From Castellaniella sp. UBA6218 (GTDB taxonomy: Bacteria > Pseudomonadota > Gammaproteobacteria > Burkholderiales > Burkholderiaceae_B): 6,369 nucleotides of DNA. The DNA lies in contig DISE01000132.1 in NCBI GenBank assembly GCA_002421865.1, forward strand, positions 5,924-12,292, written 5' to 3'. Shown piece by piece: positions 1 through 5,466 of this stretch. The position numbers and the translations under genes were made by a program. The notes beneath the pieces are model-generated. The model was not told where the DNA came from and did not search any database. It was given only the letters and a program-made list of their open reading frames with translations. Position 1 is the stretch's first letter. Every line of letters starts with the position of its first letter.

Positions 1-816
1 CGCGCGCGCAACCTGCACCGCTGCGCACAGGCGCTGCGCGACGAGCACGCCGGCCGCTTCCCCGCCACCGCCGCCGAACTGGCACGGCTGCCCGGCATCG
101 GCCCGTCGACCGCCGCCGCCGTCGCCGCCTTCGCCTACGGCGAACGCGCGCCGATCCTGGACGGCAACGTGCGCCGGGTGCTGGCGCGCTATTTCGCGGT
201 CGAAGGCGACCCCACGGCCGCGCGCACGGCGCAACGGCTCTGGGAACACGCGCGGGCGCTGATCGATGCCGCGCCCGCCAGCCTCGACATGACGGCCTAC
301 ACCCAGGGCCAGATGGACCTGGGCGCCACGGTCTGCACCCGGACACGGCCCGATTGCGCGCGCTGTCCGCTGGCGCCGGACTGCCGGGCGCGAATCGACG
401 GCCGCCAGGACGAACTGCCGACGCCGCGCGCCCGCCGGGCGCAGCCGCTGCGCCATTGCTGGATGCTGATCGCGGAATGCGATGGCCGCGTGCTGCTGGA
501 GCGCAGGCCGGATACGGGCATCTGGGGCGGCCTGTGGACCCTGCCTCAATTCGAGGACGAGGCCGCGCTGGAGGCCGTCCGCGCCGGTCTGGCCGCGGAC
601 GGGCAGCCGCTGGCGCTGGCATCGATCGAGCACGTGTTCACACATTTCCGGCTGCGCATCCAGCCTCTCTGGCTGCGGATGCCGGGCGGCGCGCCCGCGC
701 CGGCCGATGAGAACCGGGCCTGGGTCGGCATCGGGAACCTGGCCGCCCACGGCATGCCGGCGCCGGTCGCCCGGTTGCTGGACGGTCTGTACGACGGCGC
801 GCTCCTGCTGCGCTGA
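1..816 (+). CDS. mutY: Adenine DNA glycosylase MutY, 3' part (start outside window)
   Basis: MutY removes adenine mispaired with 8-oxoguanine or guanine, a cytoplasmic step of base-excision repair. The frame is open from base 1 and ends in TGA at 814-816, giving 271 visible residues. Residues 30-34 read LPGIG, the helix-hairpin-helix turn. Asp54 in ILDGNV (codon 160-162) matches the catalytic Asp of the family. Four cysteines at 112, 119, 122 and 128 have the C-x6-C-x2-C-x5-C spacing of the [4Fe-4S] cluster. From about residue 150 a NUDIX-like 8-oxoG recognition domain follows, with LLERRPDTGIWGGLW and later HVFTHFRL, the counterpart of the E. coli FSHFHL segment. E. coli MutY has about 350 residues, so roughly 80-100 N-terminal residues are missing, including the catalytic Glu region. 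A GTG at 169 is not the start, because the homology continues upstream of it. The gene converges on rodA with 3 bases between the stop codons. Confidence 0.96.
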   Translation, partial: RARNLHRCAQALRDEHAGRFPATAAELARLPGIGPSTAAAVAAFAYGERAPILDGNVRRVLARYFAVEGDPTAARTAQRLWEHARALIDAAPASLDMTAYTQGQMDLGATVCTRTRPDCARCPLAPDCRARIDGRQDELPTPRARRAQPLRHCWMLIAECDGRVLLERRPDTGIWGGLWTLPQFEDEAALEAVRAGLAADGQPLALASIEHVFTHFRLRIQPLWLRMPGGAPAPADENRAWVGIGNLAAHGMPAPVARLLDGLYDGALLLR

Positions 817-819
817 CGG

Positions 820-1962
820 TCAGGGATCAGGTCGCGGCTGATGCGCGCCGATGCTCATCAACAGGCCGCACGCCACGCCCAGCGTCATCAACGCCGTGCC
901 GCCGTAACTCATGAAGGGCAGCGGCACCCCCACCACCGGCAGCACCCCGGTCACCATGCCGATGTTCACGAAAACGTAGACGAACATCATCATCGACATG
1001 GCCCCGGCCAGAAGCCGCCCGAATTGGGTAGGCGCCCTGACGGTGATGGACAGGCCCCGCAGGACCAGCAAGGCGTACAGGACCAGCAGCGTCACCCCGC
1101 CGTACAGGCCGAACTCCTCGGCGAACACGGCAAAGATGAAATCCGTGGTGCGTTCCGGGATGAAATCCAGGTGCGTCTGGGTGCCCTGCATGTAGCCCTT
1201 GCCGTACAGGCCGCCAGAACCCACGGCGATCATCGACTGGATGGTGTGAAAGCCCTTGCCCAGCGGATCCGAGCCGGGATTGAGCAGCACGCAGACGCGG
1301 TATTTCTGATATTCGTGCAGGACCACCCAGTCCACATCCGGCTGGCAGATCTGGTCTTCATAGGTCACCAGGGTTCCCAGCGCCAGCGTGACGGCCAGCA
1401 CCGCGGGGATCAGCAGCTTGAACGACAAGCCGGCGAAATAGATCACGCAGAAGCCCGAGGCCAGCACCAGCAGCGCCGTGCCCAGGTCCGGCTGGTCGAT
1501 GATGAGCCCCGCGGGCACCACCAGCAGCAGCCCGGCCACCAGGAAATCCAGGATGCGGAAACGGTTCGCCGACTGGCGCTGGAAATACCAGGCCAGCATC
1601 AGCGGCACGGCGATCTTCATCATTTCCGAGGGCTGGATGCGCACGATGCCCAGGTTCAGCCAGCGGGTCGCGCCCTTGCTGGTCTCGCCGAACAGCATGA
1701 CCGCCACCAGCAGCCCCACCCCGAGCACATAGAACAGCGGCGCGGAACGCATGATCCAGGCCGGGCGCAACAGCGCGACGGCCCACATGGCCGCGAACGC
1801 CAGCAGAAAGTTGCGCAACTGGTCGGCGAAACGCCAATCGGTATTGCCCACCGCGGAGTGCATGGTGGCCATGCCGACCAGGGCCATGATGACCAGCAGG
1901 ATGAGCAGCGGCCAATCCAGCACGGCGAACATGCGGCGCACCGCCAGCACGATCAGTTTCAT
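820..1962 (-). CDS. rodA: Rod-shape SEDS peptidoglycan glycosyltransferase RodA
   Basis: RodA is the SEDS-family glycan polymerase of the elongasome, an inner-membrane protein that works with PBP2 on lipid II. The 380 residues fit the family (370 in E. coli). The protein is hydrophobic throughout, consistent with about ten membrane helices. SEDS signatures are visible: RIQPSEMMK (108-116), QPDLGTA (157-163), GFHTIQS..GSGGLYGKG (237-256), FIPERTTDFIFA (267-278) and a C-terminal VPLPFMSYGGTA (346-357). Asp274 in TTDFIF lies where the essential extracellular-loop Asp of RodA proteins is reported; that assignment is from memory. The ATG at 1962 overlaps the mrdA stop (ATGA) and has a perfect AGGAGG 7 bases upstream, so the start is secure. 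It is the last gene of the run, and its TGA is 3 bases from the mutY stop. The related FtsW is less likely because the partner here is PBP2 and not PBP3. Confidence 0.97.
   Translation of the reverse strand: MKLIVLAVRRMFAVLDWPLLILLVIMALVGMATMHSAVGNTDWRFADQLRNFLLAFAAMWAVALLRPAWIMRSAPLFYVLGVGLLVAVMLFGETSKGATRWLNLGIVRIQPSEMMKIAVPLMLAWYFQRQSANRFRILDFLVAGLLLVVPAGLIIDQPDLGTALLVLASGFCVIYFAGLSFKLLIPAVLAVTLALGTLVTYEDQICQPDVDWVVLHEYQKYRVCVLLNPGSDPLGKGFHTIQSMIAVGSGGLYGKGYMQGTQTHLDFIPERTTDFIFAVFAEEFGLYGGVTLLVLYALLVLRGLSITVRAPTQFGRLLAGAMSMMMFVYVFVNIGMVTGVLPVVGVPLPFMSYGGTALMTLGVACGLLMSIGAHQPRPDP
1959..1962 (-). other. ATGA stop/start overlap of mrdA and rodA
   Basis: The minus-strand bases ATGA contain the rodA ATG (1962-1960) and the mrdA TGA (1961-1959). 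This is the classic arrangement for translational coupling and suits two proteins that act as a polymerase/transpeptidase pair. Confidence 0.95.
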
Positions 1963-3995
1963 GGATTTTCCTCCTGGGCGCCGTCCTCGGGTGCCGAGGC
2001 CTCGTCGGGCAGGGGCGCCGGTTCGGGCGTTCCTTCCTCATCGGGCGCCGGCTGCGCATCGGGCCACCCGGGCGCGGCCGTCGCCGGGCCCGTCTGGGCG
2101 GCACGGGCTTCTTGTTCGACCCGCAGGCGCGTGCGGCGCCGCGCCACCCGCGCCGGATCCAGCCAGTAATCGAACACCGAGCGGGCGATCGGCGCGGCCA
2201 CCGAGGCCCCCCAGCCACCATTCTCCACGATCAAGGCCACGGCGATCTGGGGATCCTCGACCGGGGCGTAGGCCATGAACAGCGCGTGATCGCGCAGGCG
2301 TTCATCGACCGCATGCGCCCGGTACTTGGCACCGCGCAGGCTGTAGACCTGGGCCGTGCCGGTCTTGCCGGCCGCCTGGTAGGCCGCGCCCTCGAACGCG
2401 CGCCGCGCCGTGCCCTTGCGCACCACATCCACCATGGCCTCGCGGATCACGCGCAGATTGTCATGCTTCAGATCGATGGTGTATTGCGGCCCCGTCACAG
2501 GGTAGGTGAACCGTCCGGTGAGCGGATCGATGATCCGGCGCACCAGATGCGGCTTCATGTAGACGCCATCGTTGGCCAGCACGGCGGTGGCCTGCGCCAG
2601 TTGCAGGAGGGTGAAGGCGTTGTAGCCCTGTCCCACGGTGACCGACACGGTCTCGCCCTGGTACCAGTGCTGCTGCTCGGGCTTTTTGTAGGCCTTGCGC
2701 TTCCAGTCGCGCGAGGGCAGCACGCCGTGCCGTTCGCCATCCAGGTCGATACCGGTGATCTGGCCGAAACCGAACTGCTTGCTGAAGTCGTGCAGGGCAT
2801 CCACATCCATCTGCGCGCCCAGCGAGAAGAAATAGGTATCGGAAGACACGACGATGGCCCGGTGCATGTCGGTCGGCCCGTAGACGGCTCCGCCGGCATT
2901 GCGGAATTTCTGTCCGGCCAGTTCGAAATAGCCGGGATCGGGAATCTGTTCCTTGGCGGTGCGCAGGCCCATTTCCAGGGCCGCCAGGCCCACGAAAGGT
3001 TTGTAGGTCGAGCCGATCGGATAGGTGCCGTAGAGCGGGCGGTTGATGAGCGGATGATCGGGCGATTCGTTCAACTTGCGCCAGTTCTCCACGTCGATGC
3101 CGTCCACGAACAGGTTAGGATCGAAGGACGGCGAGGACACGAAGGCCAGGACCTCGCCCGTATGCGGCTGGATCGCGACCAGCGCTCCGCGCCGGCCCTC
3201 GAACTGCGCTTCGGCCAGCCGCTGCAGGCCGATGTCCAGGGACAGCTCCAGGTTGGAACCGGGCACCGGGTCCGTGCGGCTCAGTTCGCGCACCGGCCGG
3301 CCGCCCGCCGTGACTTCGAGTTCCTCGATCCCGGTGCGGCCGTGCAAGGCCTTTTCCCAGGTCTTCTCGATGCCCTTCTTGCCAATGACCTGCGTCCCCC
3401 GGTAGTTGCCCAGTTGTCCGGAGTCCTCCAGCGCCTGCTGGTCTTCCTCGGAGATCCGCCCGACGAAACCCAGGACGTGGGCGGCCGACTCGTGCATGGG
3501 ATAGGAACGCACCCAGCGGGCCTCCAGGCTGACGCCGGGAAAGCGGTAGGCGTGGACGGCGAACCAGGACGCCTCGATGTCGTTCAGATTGTTGCGCAGG
3601 AGGACCGGCGCGTAGCGTCCGCTCTGCTGGTACAGACGCATGAACTTGCGCCGGTCGCCCTCGCCCAGATAGACCAGTTCACCCAGGCGGTCGAGCACAT
3701 CATCGATATCGCCCCGGATCTGGGCACGCGTCACCGTCAGCGTGTAGTCGCGCAGATTCTGGGCCAGGACCACGCCGTTGCGGTCGGCGATCTGCCCGCG
3801 CCGGGGCGGAACGGGCACGATGGTGATGCGGTTCTGTTCCGCGCGCGCCGATAGCGTGTCATAGCGTTCGATCTGCAAATACCACAGGCGCCCGGCCAGC
3901 AGCAGCAGGCACACCAGCGCGAACAGACCCGCGACCCAGGCGCGCAGCAACACGGTCTGCCGCTGGCGATGGCCGGTCTTGCGGAATTCGAACAT
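1959..3995 (-). CDS. mrdA: Penicillin-binding protein 2, elongasome transpeptidase
   Basis: PBP2 is the class B transpeptidase that cross-links side-wall peptidoglycan in the periplasm, paired with RodA. It is anchored by one N-terminal membrane helix (about residues 16-38), followed by a pedestal/dimerisation domain with PPRRGQIADRNG (63-74) and the RFPGVSLEARWVRSYP segment (151-166). The transpeptidase domain spans about 268-610. Its active-site motifs are STYK (329-332, nucleophile Ser329, codon 3011-3009), SSD (384-386, the SxD form seen in PBP2) and KTGT (544-547), where E. coli PBP2 has KSGT as I recall it. RLRDHALFMAYAP (567-579) is also typical. The length is 678 residues against 633 in E. 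coli. The excess is largely a hydrophilic tail after about 613, rich in Pro, Ala, Asp and Glu. The ATG at 3995 lies 15 bases after the mreD stop and has only a weak GGGGA ribosome site. The gene is a target of beta-lactams such as mecillinam. Confidence 0.97.
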   Translation of the reverse strand: MFEFRKTGHRQRQTVLLRAWVAGLFALVCLLLLAGRLWYLQIERYDTLSARAEQNRITIVPVPPRRGQIADRNGVVLAQNLRDYTLTVTRAQIRGDIDDVLDRLGELVYLGEGDRRKFMRLYQQSGRYAPVLLRNNLNDIEASWFAVHAYRFPGVSLEARWVRSYPMHESAAHVLGFVGRISEEDQQALEDSGQLGNYRGTQVIGKKGIEKTWEKALHGRTGIEELEVTAGGRPVRELSRTDPVPGSNLELSLDIGLQRLAEAQFEGRRGALVAIQPHTGEVLAFVSSPSFDPNLFVDGIDVENWRKLNESPDHPLINRPLYGTYPIGSTYKPFVGLAALEMGLRTAKEQIPDPGYFELAGQKFRNAGGAVYGPTDMHRAIVVSSDTYFFSLGAQMDVDALHDFSKQFGFGQITGIDLDGERHGVLPSRDWKRKAYKKPEQQHWYQGETVSVTVGQGYNAFTLLQLAQATAVLANDGVYMKPHLVRRIIDPLTGRFTYPVTGPQYTIDLKHDNLRVIREAMVDVVRKGTARRAFEGAAYQAAGKTGTAQVYSLRGAKYRAHAVDERLRDHALFMAYAPVEDPQIAVALIVENGGWGASVAAPIARSVFDYWLDPARVARRRTRLRVEQEARAAQTGPATAAPGWPDAQPAPDEEGTPEPAPLPDEASAPEDGAQEENP
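1970..1975 (-). promoter_or_regulatory. Strong ribosome binding site of rodA
   Basis: AGGAGG on the minus strand lies 7 bases before the rodA ATG (1962-1960), inside the last codons of mrdA. With the ATGA overlap at 1959-1962 it fixes the rodA start and suggests efficient translation coupled to mrdA. It is the best-matching Shine-Dalgarno sequence among the starts visible here. Confidence 0.9.
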
Positions 3996-3999
3996 GCCG

Positions 4000-4004
4000 T
4001 CCCC
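4000..4004 (-). promoter_or_regulatory. Weak, closely spaced ribosome binding site of mrdA
   Basis: GGGGA on the minus strand lies only 4 bases before the mrdA ATG (3995-3993). No better Shine-Dalgarno sequence is present in the 15 bases after the mreD stop. The ribosome terminating on mreD is close enough to re-initiate, so coupling is a reasonable inference. Confidence 0.4.
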
Positions 4005-4010
4005 GGGCCG

Positions 4011-4574
4011 TCAGACGGGGCCCGCGCCGTCGCCGCCCAGGCGACGCGGGTGAAGGGACATCAGAATATCCGGCAAGGGCCACAGCGCCCCGGTGAACAG
4101 CGCCGACCACAGCCATTCCCAGCCTTCCCAGGCCCCGTTCAGCCAGGCGCCCAGCAGATTGGACACCATGAAGGCGGCTACGAAAACCGGCAGGACCTGG
4201 AGGGCCTGCAGCCAGGCATTGAAATGCCGCAACCGGTGGCTCAGCCGCAGAATGCCATAGGCGGCCAGCACATAGCACAAGGCGTGCAGGCCCAACAGAC
4301 CGGCATCCTGGACGTCCATCAGCAGGCCGAACACGAAAGCGGTCGTCAAGCCCACCCGGGCGGGCGCGTGCAGGCACCAGTAGAGCAACAGCAGCAACAG
4401 CACATCGGGCACCGGTTCCCAGAGCCGCCAGGGCAGCAGCGACGCCACCCACACCGCGATCAGCGAGCCCCATACCAGCCAGCCGGAAGCGGCGCCCTGG
4501 AACGCGCCGGCATCCACCGGCTCCAGATCCATCAGGGAAGAGCCCCCGGGACGCCTATTGTTCGTCGAGGGCAT
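4011..4574 (-). CDS. mreD: Rod shape-determining membrane protein MreD
   Basis: MreD is a small integral inner-membrane protein of the elongasome that partners MreC; its exact biochemistry is not settled. From the ATG at 4574 it has 187 residues (E. coli 162). A hydrophilic N-terminus of about 30 residues is followed by five or so hydrophobic segments: about 32-48, a Leu run at 57-67, 77-87, 94-110 and 124-145. The signature FGLLMDVQDAGLLGLHAL (82-99) is characteristic of MreD. The start is uncertain. The ATG at 4574 overlaps mreC by 20 bases and has AGGAG 8 bases upstream (4582-4586). The ATG at 4532 would give 173 residues beginning MDLEPVDAG, 22 bases after the mreC stop, with only a run of five G's 10 bases upstream. 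An ATG at 4601 has no good ribosome site. I prefer 4574 on ribosome-site strength, but the 4532 product also has every hydrophobic segment. The stop is 15 bases before mrdA. Confidence 0.9.
   Translation of the reverse strand: MPSTNNRRPGGSSLMDLEPVDAGAFQGAASGWLVWGSLIAVWVASLLPWRLWEPVPDVLLLLLLYWCLHAPARVGLTTAFVFGLLMDVQDAGLLGLHALCYVLAAYGILRLSHRLRHFNAWLQALQVLPVFVAAFMVSNLLGAWLNGAWEGWEWLWSALFTGALWPLPDILMSLHPRRLGGDGAGPV
4021..4050. repeat. Bulged hairpin at the mreD 3' end
   Basis: CCCGC (4021-4025) pairs with 4046-4050, and GTCGCC (4029-4034) pairs with 4040-4045. This gives 11 base pairs with a 3-base bulge and a 5-base loop. On the mRNA it covers the last codons of mreD and ends 25 bases before the mrdA ATG. 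GC-rich coding sequence often yields such stems, so function is uncertain. Confidence 0.5.
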
Positions 4575-5439
4575 GCTCGATCTCCTCGGGTCGGGGCACA
4601 TCGGCCACGTCCACTCGCAGGACCAGGAAATGGCGGTAGCGTTCGGGATGAGACAGCGGCTCGGCGATCGCCATGGCGAAGCCGGTGCCCGGATCGCGCT
4701 CGACCCGCTCCACGCGGCCGACCGACAGCCCGGCCGGGAACAGCCCGCCGATGCCGCTGGTCACCAGCACGTCGCCGGCACGCACATCCACGCCGCTCGA
4801 CAGGTAGCGTACTTCGAGCTTGCCGACCTCGTTGCCGCCGAACGCGATCAGCCTCAGCCCATTGCGCAGCACCTGGACGGGAATGGAAACCCGGTCATCG
4901 ATCAGCAGTGCGGCCTCGGAGGTGAAGGGCGTGACGCGCACGATCTGGCCCACGACCCCGCCCTCGTCGATCACGGGCATGCCCGGCGCGATGCCGGCGC
5001 GTGAACCCTTGTTGAAGATCAGGCGATGGCTGAAGGCGTTGGGCGGGACGTAAAAGACTTCGACCGCCACGGATTGCTGGGCGATGGACTCGGACACATT
5101 GAGCAGGCGGCGCAGCTGTTCGTTTTCCGTGGCCAGCTGGGCCGCGTGGGTCGAGAGCTGGGCCATTTCGATGCGCTGGCGGCGCAGGGCCTCCTGCTCG
5201 TTGCGCGCCAGCGTGGCCGCGTGCGACCAGCTGTCGAAATATTCCAGCGCATCGCGCGGCGCCAGCGCGATGCGCTGGAAGGGGTAGAGCACCATGGACA
5301 AGGCGCTGCGCACCGGCCCCAGTACAGGCCAGTGCGCATCGGTCACGACCATCCCGAGACACAACGCCAGCAGCAGAACCAGCCGGACTTCGATGCTGGG
5401 ACCGCGTTTGAAGAGTCTCAGGGTTCCCGGTTCACGCAT
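4555..5439 (-). CDS. mreC: Rod shape-determining protein MreC
   Basis: MreC is a bitopic inner-membrane protein whose periplasmic domain forms filaments and activates PBP2, linking it to MreB and MreD. The 294 residues have the usual order. A short basic cytoplasmic N-terminus (1-18) is followed by one membrane helix (about 19-35) and an amphipathic region. A predicted coiled coil (about 72-114) is rich in Gln, Glu, Leu and Arg and ends ENEQLRRLLNV. The two-lobed beta-barrel core runs from about 125 to 276, with NAFSHRLIFNKGSRAGI (134-150), GMPVIDEGGVVGQI (153-166), DVLVTSGIGGLFPAGLSVG (223-241) and a final RHFLVLRV. After it comes a short acidic end. The ATG at 5439 lies 23 bases after the mreB stop and has no clear Shine-Dalgarno sequence, so translation may depend on coupling with mreB. 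Codons 54-66 contain a perfect 16-bp inverted repeat, listed separately. The stop codon is TAG at 4555-4557. Confidence 0.96.
   Translation of the reverse strand: MREPGTLRLFKRGPSIEVRLVLLLALCLGMVVTDAHWPVLGPVRSALSMVLYPFQRIALAPRDALEYFDSWSHAATLARNEQEALRRQRIEMAQLSTHAAQLATENEQLRRLLNVSESIAQQSVAVEVFYVPPNAFSHRLIFNKGSRAGIAPGMPVIDEGGVVGQIVRVTPFTSEAALLIDDRVSIPVQVLRNGLRLIAFGGNEVGKLEVRYLSSGVDVRAGDVLVTSGIGGLFPAGLSVGRVERVERDPGTGFAMAIAEPLSHPERYRHFLVLRVDVADVPRPEEIEHALDEQ
4582..4587 (-). promoter_or_regulatory. Probable ribosome binding site of mreD
   Basis: GAGGAG on the minus strand lies 7 bases before the ATG at 4574-4572, inside the 3' end of mreC, where it also encodes two Glu residues. It supports the longer, overlapping mreD start. 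Because Glu-Glu codons give this sequence by chance, the case is moderate. Confidence 0.5.
5242..5280. repeat. Perfect 16-bp inverted repeat, 7-base loop, inside mreC
   Basis: The left arm 5242-5257 and right arm 5265-5280 are exact reverse complements, with spacer GGCGCCA at 5258-5264. On the mreC mRNA this is a 39-base hairpin made of codons 54 (Phe) to 66 (Glu). It is followed by UAUUUCGAC and not by a U tract, so it does not look like an ordinary intrinsic terminator. Whether it has a function is unknown. Confidence 0.85.
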
Positions 5440-5451
5440 GACGAGGAACGC

Positions 5452-5466
5452 CTGACCGGCGGTCAG
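5452..5466. repeat. 6-bp hairpin spanning the mreB stop codon
   Basis: CTGACC (5452-5457) and GGTCAG (5461-5466) pair across a 3-base loop. The mreB TGA is inside one arm, and the mreC ATG starts 12 bases beyond the other. No U tract follows, so it is not a convincing terminator. Confidence 0.55.

Noticed and set aside
252..278. 8-bp inverted repeat in mutY (arms 252-259 and 271-278)
   Set aside because: All-G/C arms of this length are common in such sequence and no T tract follows.
575..602. 9-bp inverted repeat in mutY (arms 575-583 and 594-602)
   Set aside because: At this GC content about one such stem is expected by chance in the window, and nothing in its position suggests a role.
169..816. 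GTG at 169 as the start of a short MutY-like protein
   Set aside because: MutY homology, including LPGIG and the catalytic Asp, is continuous upstream of this codon to base 1, so the gene is cut by the window edge and not shortened.
1099..1213. 13-base direct repeat GCCGTACAGGCCG at 1099-1111 and 1201-1213
   Set aside because: Both copies are in frame and encode the GLYG motifs of RodA. Shared codons explain the repeat.
841..2169. Long plus-strand open frame (442 codons) opposite rodA
   Set aside because: The translation is low-complexity, dominated by His, Gln, Arg and Gly, as expected when a GC-rich membrane-protein gene is read antisense. RodA on the other strand has full family motifs.
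2112..3854. Long plus-strand open frame (580 codons) opposite mrdA
   Set aside because: It mirrors PBP2 codon usage, has no recognisable domain and lies wholly within the well-supported mrdA gene. High G/C at third positions keeps stops out of the antisense frame.
3969..4925. Plus-strand open frame (318 codons) opposite mreD and mreC
   Set aside because: The composition is rich in Gln, Arg, Pro and Gly and it crosses two convincing genes. It is best explained as an antisense shadow.
4974..4985. 12-bp palindromes at 4974-4985 and 6099-6110
   Set aside because: A few 12-bp palindromes are expected by chance at this GC content. They lie inside mreC and mreB and show no operator-like context.
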